This document shows positions 37,434-46,093 of a stretch of DNA of 64,000 nucleotides, piece after piece. This stretch comes from Gp6-AA40 sp963742105 (lineage in GTDB: Bacteria; Acidobacteriota; Vicinamibacteria; Vicinamibacterales; UBA2999). A program made the translations under genes and the position numbers. Below the pieces are notes generated by a model. It did not search any database. It was not told the origin of the DNA and saw only the letters and a list, made by a program, of their open reading frames with translations. The stretch covers positions 1,054,001-1,118,000 of the forward strand of contig CAVUKN010000007.1 of NCBI GenBank assembly GCA_963742105.1. The letters are read 5' to 3'. The first letter of the stretch is position 1. The number at the start of each line of letters is the position of its first letter.

Positions 37434-37484
37434 TTGACATACCCTACCAGGGTATCTACACTGGTTACCAGGGTAGGGTATGTC
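37434..37484 (+). promoter_or_regulatory. copA-csoR promoter with CsoR-like operator in the spacer
   Basis: TTGACA (37434-37439), exactly 17 bases, TACACT (37457-37462). ATACCCTACCAGGGTAT (37439-37455), an ATACCCT/AGGGTAT palindrome, fills the spacer. A larger inverted pair GACATACCCTACC (37436-37448) and GGTAGGGTATGTC (37472-37484) encloses the -10 and the copA start. GC-rich TACCC/GGGTA palindromes fit known CsoR operators. Transcription from near 37469 would leave a ~10-base leader before ATG 37480. Confidence 0.75.
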
Positions 37485-39867
37485 ACCAGGAATACAGGGC
37501 ACGGCAGCAGCGGCCGCGCCGCGCGACGCGGTAGCGGAAACAGCGGATCTCGCGGTGACGGGGATGACCTGTGCCGCGTGTCAGGCCAACGTCCAGCGGG
37601 CTCTCTCCCGGCAGCCCGGCGTGAGCGCCGCAGCTGTGAACCTGATGACGGGTCAGGCCCGCGTCACGTTCGATCCTGCGCTGCTCACACCTGCTCAGCT
37701 GATCGATGTTGTCGAGGGCGTCGGCTACGGCGCCTCGCTGCCCGCGCCGGAGGCATCGGCGATTGCCGCGCAGGCCCGACGCGAAGCGGATGAGGAGCAG
37801 GCATTCAGCGCGCTGCGGCTGCGTGCCGTCGTGTCCGGCCTCATCGGCGTCCTCGCGATGGTCCTGTCGATGCCGTTGATGGTCCCGGTCGCCAATGGCG
37901 CCCACATTCCATCGACTGCCACCGTCGACCCCTTGATGCGATGGGTGATGGTGCAGGTTGCGCCGGCGATGAGTGGCATGGCGCCCGGCCTTTTTGCGCT
38001 TCGCCCCCAACTGCCATGGCTCCTGCTGGGTCTCACGGCGTTCGTCATGGGATGGGCCGGACGCACGTTTTACGTGAACGGCGCCCGCGCGCTGTGGCAC
38101 CGCGCGCCGGACATGAACAGCCTTGTCGCGGTTGGAACGAGCGCGGCCTTTGCTTACTCGCTGGTCGCGACCGTGTCGCCGGGTGTATTCACCCGCGCCG
38201 GCGTCATGCCGGATCTCTACTACGAAGCGGTCGTCATCATCGTCGCGCTCGTCCTGACTGGTCGCACGCTCGAAGCGCGGGCGCGCCGCCAGGCGATGGA
38301 GGCGTTGCAGCAACTGGTGCGGCTGCAGCCGACGACCGCGACGCTCGTGTCCGATGGGCACGAGCGTACCGTCCGTTTGGAACAGGTGCGGCCTGGCGAC
38401 GTGATCCTCGTGCGCCCGGGCGAGCGGGTCGCGGTGGACGGTGTCGTCATCGACGGCACCGCGACGCTCGACGAATCGATGCTGACCGGTGAATCGATGC
38501 CGGTCACCCGGGAGACCGGCGCTGCCGTGACCGGGGGCACCATGAATCGCGCCGGTGCCATCCAGGTCCGGGCCACACGGGTCGGACCGGACAGCACACT
38601 GGCCCAGATCGTCCGGCTGATGCGCGACGCGCAGGCGTCGCGCGCGCCTATTCAGAATCTCGCCGATCGTGTCAGCGCGGTGTTCGTCCCCGTTGTCATG
38701 CTGACGGCGGCATCAACCGTCGGCGTCTGGCTTGTGGCTGGTGGGGAAGGCGCGTTGATTCGCGCCGTTGCTGCCGGTGTCGCGGTGCTGATCATCGCAT
38801 GCCCCTGCGCGATGGGTCTGGCCGTGCCGACGGCGGTCATGGTAGCGACGGGTCGCGCGAGTTCGCTGGGCGTGCTGATCAAGGGAGGAGAGGCGCTGCA
38901 GCGGCTGGCGGAGATCGAGACGGTGATCGCCGACAAGACCGGAACGCTGACCGAAGGCCGGCCCGCCGTCACCGATGTCATTCTGGCGGGGCTGGATCGC
39001 ACCACCGTTCTGCGACGTGCCGCGGCCGTCGAAGTTCTGTCCGAGCATCCGCTCGGCGAGGCGATTGTCCGTGCGGCGCGTGACACCGGGATCGAATTGC
39101 CGGCGGTGCGCCATTTCCGCGTGGAGCCGGGCCAGGGAGTCAGCGGGGTCATCGACGGCGAGCAGATCCTGGTCGGCTCGGCAACGTGGATGGAGGCTCA
39201 TGGCATCGCGTGGCACGAATTCCAGGCGCAGGCAGATGCTCTCGCCAGTCAGGGGCGGTCGAACGTCTTCGTGGCGGCCGGCAAGGTTGTCATCGGCGTG
39301 ATCGGCATCGCCGATCCCTTGAGACCAGAGGCACGTGACGTCATCACCGCTCTGCATCGAATGGGAGTGGAGGTCGTCATGCTCACCGGCGATCGGCGGT
39401 CCACCGCCAAGCGGATCGCCGAGGAGGCCGGCATCCTCTCCGTCGTCGCCGAGGTTTTGCCGGCTGGAAAGGTCGACGCCGTCCGGCGCCTGCAGTCATC
39501 CGGCAAGCCGGTCGCCATGGTGGGCGACGGCGTGAACGACGCGCCAGCGCTGGCACAGGCGGACGTCGGCATCGCCATGGGCAGCGGCACCGACATCGCC
39601 CTGGATGCGGCCGACGTCGCGCTGATGCGAGGCGACCTCCAGCCGCTCGTATCGGCCATTCGCGTCGCGCGGGCGGCGATGAAGACGATGCGGCAGAACC
39701 TGTTCTGGGCGTTCGTCTACAACTGCGTCGGGATTCCGATTGCGGCGGGTGTCCTGTATCCGGCGTTCGGGATCCTCCTCAGCCCGGTCCTCGCGAGCGC
39801 AGCAATGGCGTTCAGTTCGATCAGTGTGGTCAGCAACAGTCTCAGATTGCGGAGGGTGGGACCGTGA
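37480..39867 (+). CDS. copA: Copper-exporting P1B-type ATPase
   Basis: 795 residues. One N-terminal metal-binding domain (TGMTCAACQANV, C31/C34), eight membrane helices, TGE loop (MLTGESMPV), the ion site CPC (C441-P-C443), phosphorylation DKTGTLTEG (D485), the SEHPLGEAIV His-Pro and the hinge GDGVNDAPALAQADVGIAMGSGTD. The CPC and the C-terminal helices mark a Cu(I) exporter of the inner membrane. The start codon lies inside the right arm of the operator. Its stop overlaps csoR by 4 bases, so both are one transcript under copper control. Confidence 0.95.
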   Translation: MSPGIQGTAAAAAPRDAVAETADLAVTGMTCAACQANVQRALSRQPGVSAAAVNLMTGQARVTFDPALLTPAQLIDVVEGVGYGASLPAPEASAIAAQARREADEEQAFSALRLRAVVSGLIGVLAMVLSMPLMVPVANGAHIPSTATVDPLMRWVMVQVAPAMSGMAPGLFALRPQLPWLLLGLTAFVMGWAGRTFYVNGARALWHRAPDMNSLVAVGTSAAFAYSLVATVSPGVFTRAGVMPDLYYEAVVIIVALVLTGRTLEARARRQAMEALQQLVRLQPTTATLVSDGHERTVRLEQVRPGDVILVRPGERVAVDGVVIDGTATLDESMLTGESMPVTRETGAAVTGGTMNRAGAIQVRATRVGPDSTLAQIVRLMRDAQASRAPIQNLADRVSAVFVPVVMLTAASTVGVWLVAGGEGALIRAVAAGVAVLIIACPCAMGLAVPTAVMVATGRASSLGVLIKGGEALQRLAEIETVIADKTGTLTEGRPAVTDVILAGLDRTTVLRRAAAVEVLSEHPLGEAIVRAARDTGIELPAVRHFRVEPGQGVSGVIDGEQILVGSATWMEAHGIAWHEFQAQADALASQGRSNVFVAAGKVVIGVIGIADPLRPEARDVITALHRMGVEVVMLTGDRRSTAKRIAEEAGILSVVAEVLPAGKVDAVRRLQSSGKPVAMVGDGVNDAPALAQADVGIAMGSGTDIALDAADVALMRGDLQPLVSAIRVARAAMKTMRQNLFWAFVYNCVGIPIAAGVLYPAFGILLSPVLASAAMAFSSISVVSNSLRLRRVGP

Positions 39868-40217
39868 GGAAGGGGCAACGCGCGGCACCCGTGACAAAGC
39901 AGCCGGAGATGAGCACCGGAAGGAACGACAAGCACGCCATCGCTGTTGACGATCAGGTGAAGAATCGCAATCTGGCACGGTTGCGGCGCATCGAGGGTCA
40001 GGTCCGCGGCCTGCAGAAGATGGTCGACGAGGAGCGGTATTGCGCGGACATCCTCACACAGATTTCGTCGGTGCAGGAAGCCTTGCGCGCGGTTGCACGG
40101 GAATTGATGCGGAATCACCTCAAACACTGCGCTACGCACGCGATCACGAAGGGAAACGCCGATGCGGAGGCGATGTACGACGAATTGGTCGATCTGATGC
40201 ACAGGCACTTGAGGTAA
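39864..40217 (+). CDS. csoR: Copper-sensing repressor CsoR
   Basis: 117 residues from GTG 39864; ATG 39909 is possible. The helix NRNLARLRRIEGQVRGLQKMV opens the CsoR/RcnR fold. The Cu(I) ligand set Cys-His-Cys is present as C60, H85 and C89. The spacings of 25 and 4 match the CsoR ligand pattern rather than the nickel/formaldehyde relatives. The apo-protein would bind the palindrome upstream of copA and release it when Cu(I) binds. It is the second gene of the operon and therefore autoregulated. Confidence 0.92.
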   Translation: MRKGQRAAPVTKQPEMSTGRNDKHAIAVDDQVKNRNLARLRRIEGQVRGLQKMVDEERYCADILTQISSVQEALRAVARELMRNHLKHCATHAITKGNADAEAMYDELVDLMHRHLR

Positions 40218-40259
40218 AAGTATCGGGTCTGAACTGACGTGCCGCTCCTGGAGGTGGCC

Positions 40260-41039
40260 ATGCCGCGTTTACTCCCCCTCGTTGTCCTGGTCCTTCTCAG
40301 CGCGTCGGGTTCGTCCGCACAGGTACAGAGCCGACCGACAGACGCGCCGATCGTCACCGCCGAACACGAGCCGTGGTACGTGAACGGCGACCCGGTGCAG
40401 TTCGCCGGCAGCGTCTACTTCCGCGCCGGGGCAGCCCTGTTCTTCGACGGCAATCGGATGGTTCGGACCGGCAGCTTCAATGGTGTTCCGCTGTACACCG
40501 ACACCACCGTCGAGCCGTTCAGCCTGGTGTTCGTACCGATCGGCCGCGGGTTGATGCAGCCGTACGAGCGGCCGCGCAGCGGCGATCTCGCCGGCACCGT
40601 CGGCAGCCGCGCGCCATCATTCCCGGTCAGCGCGCTACCGCCCAGTGGATGGACCCCACCGATGGCGCCAATCGCACCCACGAACCTGGAGCCGGTGGCG
40701 TTGGGCGAGTCGGTGGCAGTGCCGATTGGTCGTCTCACGCGGGCATCGGGGAACCAACCGGTGGATGCGCCGAACGAGGAGGGTGAGACGGTGCGTCCGT
40801 CGTACCCGGCGGCGACACCAGCAGACATCCAGTCGGTCAGGGAGCGAGTGTGGGTGGAGTTCCGCGGCGAGAAGTGGATTCCGGCAGGTCCGGCGATCCC
40901 GCTCGCGAACAGCGGGTTGGTGAAGACCGGTGAATACGCCGGGTTCCCGGTGTACGCCGCACAGGGAACCTCGTCGGAGACACGAATTTTTCTTCCCGCG
41001 ATCGCCGGGTTGGTGGCTCCGTACGATCTGAAGCGCTGA
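40260..41039 (+). CDS. Secreted protein with two copies of an unrecognised module
   Basis: 259 residues from ATG 40260 (GAGGTGG upstream). A signal peptide is followed by two related ~65-residue modules. The first (about 40-105) has VYFRAGAALFFDGN, TGSFNGVPLYTDTTVEPF and FVPIGRGLMQPYER. The second (about 195-258) has VWVEFRGEKWIPAG, TGEYAGFPVYAAQGTSSE and FLPAIAGLVAPYDLKR. A Pro-rich linker joins them. No family is recognised. It follows csoR by 42 bases and may be periplasmic, but a copper role is not shown as no Cys/Met-rich motif exists. Confidence 0.75.
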   Translation: MPRLLPLVVLVLLSASGSSAQVQSRPTDAPIVTAEHEPWYVNGDPVQFAGSVYFRAGAALFFDGNRMVRTGSFNGVPLYTDTTVEPFSLVFVPIGRGLMQPYERPRSGDLAGTVGSRAPSFPVSALPPSGWTPPMAPIAPTNLEPVALGESVAVPIGRLTRASGNQPVDAPNEEGETVRPSYPAATPADIQSVRERVWVEFRGEKWIPAGPAIPLANSGLVKTGEYAGFPVYAAQGTSSETRIFLPAIAGLVAPYDLKR

Positions 41040-41065
41040 TTGGATGAGCGCGCGGCGCGGCAGTC

Positions 41066-41119
41066 GTGGGGCGAGCCTTGTCAGGCTCGCCCGCGTGGAC
41101 CCGACAAGGTCCGCGCCAC
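41066..41119. repeat. 54-bp REP-like element, copy B (inverted relative to copy A)
   Basis: Contains GGCGAGCCTTGTCAGGCTCGCC and GGACCCGACAAGGTCCGCG. It is close to the reverse complement of 16672-16725. It lies in a 217-base gap that has no gene. Confidence 0.7.
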
Positions 41120-41155
41120 GTGTCACAGGGCTCGGCGGCCCTGCGCGCCCCACCC

Positions 41156-41175
41156 GGCCGGGCTGAAGCCCGGCC
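41156..41175. repeat. REP-like perfect 9-bp hairpin
   Basis: GGCCGGGCT, loop GA, AGCCCGGCC. More GGCTGAAGCC-type copies follow to about 41250, up to the truA stop. Confidence 0.6.
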
Positions 41176-41256
41176 TACATGCGGCCCGTCCGCGTAGGGC
41201 GGCCCTTCAGTCGGCCTGGTTGTGGCGGGACTGAAGCCGCGCCCCCACAACCGCGG

Positions 41257-42039
41257 CTACACGCGCAGCACCGACACCGGCGGCCGAAGACCCACGTCGC
41301 GCGCGTCGCCTTCGTAGAACACCCGCTCCAGGAACAGACCCGATGCCGGAGCTGTAAGTCGCGCCGGCAATCCGTCGCCGGAACTCAGAAGTCGTGGCGC
41401 GTCATCGTCGGTCAATTCACCGCGACCGACCTCGACGAGGACGCCGACCAGCCGTCTCACCATCTTCCAGAGAAAGTGCGAGCCCTCGACGTGGAAGACC
41501 AGCAAATCCTCGTCTTCATGGATGTCGAGCACGTCAATCAGGACGTCCGTCGACGTCTCGGCGGGATCGACATCAGAGAACGCCCGAAAATCATGAAAGC
41601 CAACGAAGCGCTGCGCCGCGCGGCGCATCTGTTCGACGTTTAGATCCTCTTTCACCCACCAGACGAACGGTTTAGCGAACGCGGTGCGGCGCCGTGACAC
41701 CTGATAGATGTAGCTGCGACCGACGACACTGTGGCGAGCATGAAAACGGTGGCGCACGTGTTCGAGTTTCAGGATGTTGATGTCCGAGGGCAGCTCGTCG
41801 TTGAGATGGCGCCGCAATGGCTCTGCCGGTACCGACGTGTGTGCCTCGAGATGCGCAACCTGAGCAAGCGCATGGACACCTGCGTCCGTTCTACCTGAGC
41901 CGTACAATTCGAACTCGGATGATCCGATCACGGTCGTCACCGCCCGCGCGATCTCGCCCTGAACCGTCTTCGCATTCTTCTGAATCTGCCAGCCGCTGTA
42001 GCGCGTTCCTGCATATTCGATCGTGAGCTTGAATCGCAT
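41257..42039 (-). CDS. truA: tRNA pseudouridine(38-40) synthase
   Basis: 260 residues from ATG 42039. The fold opens FKLTIEYAGTRYSGWQ, the catalytic Asp lies in GSGRTDAGVHALAQVAH, and further motifs are RHLNDELPSDI, YIYQVSRRRTAF, FHVEGSHFLWKMVRRLVG and PASGLFLERVFY. It isomerises uridines 38-40 in the anticodon stem of many tRNAs. It is convergent with the gap of REP-like repeats and divergent from treZ. Confidence 0.94.
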   Translation of the reverse strand: MRFKLTIEYAGTRYSGWQIQKNAKTVQGEIARAVTTVIGSSEFELYGSGRTDAGVHALAQVAHLEAHTSVPAEPLRRHLNDELPSDINILKLEHVRHRFHARHSVVGRSYIYQVSRRRTAFAKPFVWWVKEDLNVEQMRRAAQRFVGFHDFRAFSDVDPAETSTDVLIDVLDIHEDEDLLVFHVEGSHFLWKMVRRLVGVLVEVGRGELTDDDAPRLLSSGDGLPARLTAPASGLFLERVFYEGDARDVGLRPPVSVLRV

Positions 42040-42129
42040 CACCGGTATTGTGCGCCCGGCCGCGCCGCTGGATTGCGGACGGCATCAACTCTGCACATCC
42101 GCCCACCGCCGAAGCCCGGCCCCCTAACG

Positions 42130-44032
42130 ATGAGTCGATTCGACAGACACTTGCCCATCGGAGCCGAAGTCCAGCCGGATGGCTCCACCCACTTTCGCGT
42201 CTGGGCTCCCGAACCGAAGGAAGTCCTGCTGGTCATCGAACGGTGCGGTGACCCTCCGACAGAAATAGCAATGACCGCCGAACCGGACGGCTACTATTCG
42301 GCGACGGTTGACGGCGTTGGGCATGGCCAACGCTATCGCTTCAAGCTGGATGGGGAACTGACGGCAGATCCGGCGTCGCGGTTTCAGCCGGAAGGACCCT
42401 TTGGACCGTCGCAGGTGATCGATCCTGACCAATATCGTTGGAGCGATCAGGAGTGGCGCGGCCTCCCGCCCGAACGGCGCGTCGTCTATGAGATGCACGT
42501 CGGCACGTTTACTCCGGAGGGGACGTGGCGCGCGGCGATCGAGAAGTTGCCGATGCTCTCGAATCTGGGCATCAGCATGATCGAGGTGATGCCGGTCTCC
42601 GAGTTTCCCGGCCGCTTCGGATGGGGATATGACGGCGTGTTCCCCTACGCTCCGACACGTCTCTACGGCGACCCCGATGACTTCCGCGCCTTCGTCGATG
42701 CGGCCCACGCGCTCGGCATCGCCGTCATCCTCGACGTGGTCTACAACCACCTCGGGCCCGACGGTTGCGTGTTCTCGCGATATTCGCAGCAGTACTTCAC
42801 CGATCGGTACGAGAACGAATGGGGCGACGCGCTGAATTTCGACGCCGCCGCGGCGTCCGGCGCCCGCGAATACTGGGCGTGGAATGGCGCCTATTGGATA
42901 TCGGAATTCCATCTGGACGGGTTGCGGCTCGACGCCACGCAAAGCGTGCACGACGAATCGGATGAACACATCCTCATGTCGATCGCGGCGCGCGCACGCG
43001 ATGCCGCAGCCGGCCGGCCCCTATATGTGGTCGCCGAGAATGAGCCGCAGGACGTCCGGTTGGTTGGCTCGATTGAGGACGGCGGCTACGGGCTTGACGC
43101 ACTGTGGAACGACGACTTCCACCACAGCGCCGTCGTCGCGCTCACCGGCCGCCACGAGGCGTACTACAGCGATCACACGGGCGCGCCGCAGGAGTTCGTG
43201 TCGGCCGCAAAATACGGATACCTGTTTCAGGGCCAGCGTTACGCGTGGCAGAAGCAGGCGCGCGGTACGCGGACCCGCGGCTTGAAACCGGCCGCGTTCG
43301 TCAATTTCATCGAGAATCACGATCAGATCGCGAACTCCGGCGATGGTTCGCGCGTGCGCGCCCGGACGTCACCCGGATCGTACCGCGCGATGACCGCCCT
43401 GATGCTGCTGATGCCGGGTACGCCGATGCTCTTCCAGGGGCAGGAGTTCGGGGCGACGACGCCGTTCTTGTATTTTGCGGATCACAACCCGACGCTTGCC
43501 GCCGCGGTACGGAAAGGGCGCGCCGAGTTCGTCAAGCAGTTCCCGACGATTGCAACGCAGGAAATGATGTCGCGCCTTCCGGCGCCCGACGCCGAGGAGA
43601 CCTTCCGGATCGTCCAAGCTCGATTGGGCGGAATTCGATCGGCACGAGAACTGGCGACGGCTGCACGCGGATCTGATTGCGCTGCGGCTTCGCACGCCCG
43701 CGTTCGCCCCGGCCGCTCAGGCCGACGTGGACGGCGCGGTGCTCGGGACGGCAGCGTTCGCGGTCCGCTTCTTCAGCGACCGTGACGAGGGTGAGCGGCT
43801 GCTGGTCGTCAATTTTGGTGTCGACCTCGTGAAACCGTCGTTCGCCGAACCGCTCCTGGCACCTCCATCAGGCTTCTCCTGGCGGCTCGAGTGGTCGAGT
43901 GAGGCGCCCGAGTACGGCGGCGGCGGGACGCCCGACGTGGCCGGGGCGGATGGGTGGAATGTCCTCGGGCACGCGGCGACCGTACTGCGACCGGAGAAGT
44001 CTGATGGCGGTAATGCAAACGCACGACGCTGA
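42130..44032 (+). CDS. treZ: Malto-oligosyltrehalose trehalohydrolase, frameshifted near the end
   Basis: About 634 residues when joined. An N-terminal CBM48-like domain (GAEVQPDGSTHFRVWAPEPKEV) precedes a GH13 barrel with VYEMHVGTF, LDVVYNHLGPDG, GLRLDATQSVHDES (nucleophile Asp), YVVAENE (acid Glu) and FIENHDQIAN. The frame breaks near 43615 by one extra base. The next frame gives SKLDWAEFDRHENWRR, typical of the family, and a C-terminal beta domain. TreZ releases trehalose from maltooligosyl-trehalose made by TreY; no treY is in the window. The stop overlaps the debranching gene. Confidence 0.88.
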
Positions 44033-46093
44033 ACTGGTGCGATCGGCTGCGGTGGGATGCCACCGACGAAGGACGGCAGTCGCTGGTCTGGAAAGAATGG
44101 CTGGTGACCAACGGTCTCGGCGGCTACGCCTCGGGAACGGTCGCCGGCGCATTGACGCGCCGGTATCACGCACTGCTGATCGCCGGCGCTGCCTACCCCG
44201 TTTGGCCGCACGGTGATGCTGAACGCATTGTGGGAGCGGCTGCGCTGGCCCGACGGACGAATGGTGTCGCTGCCGACGCTCGTGGACACCAGTGCCGGTA
44301 AGGAGTTCGACACCACCAGGTACCTGACCGGGTTCCGACTCGAATCAGGCCTCCCGGTGTGGGAGTACAACGTCGACGGCATCAGGCTCGAGAAACGCGT
44401 CCTGATGCCGCACCTGCAGAACACGACCCACATCACTTACCGCTTGTTATCGAACGAGCCGATCCGGCTCGAACTACGGCCGCTGATCGCGTTCCGCCTG
44501 CACGAGGCACCGGTGAGCCATCCCGTCGCCGCGCCGTATGCGTTGCAGGCGTATGGCGACAAATTCGAGGTGATGCCCGGCGGTGACCTGCCGCCACTGC
44601 GATTGTTTCTCCACGGCGAGGACAAGGCGTTCACAGTCCAGCCCGAGATGTTTCCGGGCCTCGTCTACGCCCTCGAACAGAACCGCGGCTACGAGTGCTG
44701 CGGCGAGCTCTGGACACCCGGCTACTTCGGGCTGATGCTCCGGCCTGAGGAGGTCGGGTACGCTGGTGGCGTCGACGGAATCGTGGGAAACGATCAGCGC
44801 GCTAAGTCCGTGGGATCTGCCGGCAGCCGAAACCCGCCGGCGACAGCGATTGATCGAGTCGGCGCGCAGCGTGCCCCCGACGGGCATGGCGGCCGAACTG
44901 GTGCTTGCCGCCGATCAATTCATCATCGCCCCCGCCGGTCGCATCGAGGAAGCCGCGCGCGCCCGTGCCGCCGGCGACGAAGTCCGGACTGTCATCGCCG
45001 GCTATCACTGGTTCACCGACTGGGGCCGCGACACGATGATCAGCCTGGAGGGGCTGACGCTTGTGCACTGGCCGCCAACGCGAGGCGGGCTACATCCTCC
45101 GCACGTTCGGCCACTACGTGCGCGACGGCCTCATTCCCAACATGTTTCCCGAGGGGACGAAGGAAGGGCTGTATCACACCGCCGACGCGTCGCTCTGGTT
45201 CTTCCACGCCGTCCACCGCTACCTGCGGTCCACGGGGGATCGCTCGACGCTGCGCCAGCTCCTCCCCAAGCTGAAATCGATCGTCGATCATCACGTGCAG
45301 GGCACGCGATTCGGCATCGGTGTGGATTCGGCTGATGGCCTCATCACGCAGGGGGAGGAGGGCTATCAGTTGACGTGGATGGACGCGAAAGTCGACGGCT
45401 GGGTGGTGACCCCCCGTCGCGGCAAGGCGGTCGAAATCAACGCCCTCTGGTACAACGCCCTGTGCCTGCTCGCGGGCTGGCTGCGCGACGAGGGTGACCG
45501 GGCCGCGGCGGAGGTCGATCGATACGCCGCCCGCGCCCGCGATTCGTTCAACAAGCGGTTCTGGTACGCCGAAGGAGGCTACCTGTACGATGTCGTCGAC
45601 GGTGAGCAGGGTGACGATTCCGCCTGCCGTCCGAACCAGCTCCTCGCGATCTCGCTCGATCATCCGGTTCTGGAACGGGACCGGTGGGAGCCGGTCTTCA
45701 GCGTCGTACGCGACCGCCTGCTACACGCCGGTCGGGTTGCGGTCGCTGGCTCCAGGTCATCGCGACTACAAGGCGCAGTACTACGGTGATCTCCGCGCCC
45801 GCGATGCCGCCTACCACCAGGGCACCGTCTGGGGATGGCTGGCTGGCCCGTTCGTGGACGCGTGGTTGAAGCTGCACCCGGAAGACAAACAGGGTGCCCG
45901 TCACGCCCTCGATGGTTTTCACGCGCACCTCTACGAGGGCGGCATCGGCACGCTCAGCGAGATCTTCGATGCCGAGCCGCCGTACACGGCCCGAGGCTGC
46001 ATCGCCCAGGCGTGGAGCGTCGCCGAAGTCCTGCGGGCCTGGATCCTGACCGAGGATCCGAGCGACGACGGGGCCGCGTTACCGCGCCGGTAG
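44004..46093 (+). CDS. Glycogen debranching enzyme (amylo-alpha-1,6-glucosidase type), frame broken about five times
   Basis: About 690 residues when joined. The N-terminal lid starts near WKEWLVTNGLGGYASGTVAG; the catalytic (alpha/alpha)6 barrel has ADQFIIAP, AGYHWFTDWGRDTMISLEGL, GLIPNMFPEG, ADASLWFFHAVHRY and TWMDAKVDGWVVTPRRGKAVEINALWYNAL. Breaks fall near 44045, 44205, 44757, 45065 and 45715, all fitting one extra base and three of them in T or G runs. ATG 44004 overlaps the treZ stop and is provisional because the first break lies just after it. The enzyme removes alpha-1,6 branches of glycogen. Confidence 0.82.

Noticed and set aside
37436..37484. Inverted repeat as terminator of the DinB-like gene
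   Set aside because: There is no T-tract, the stem overlaps a -35/-10 pair and the copA start, and a CsoR gene follows; an operator fits better.
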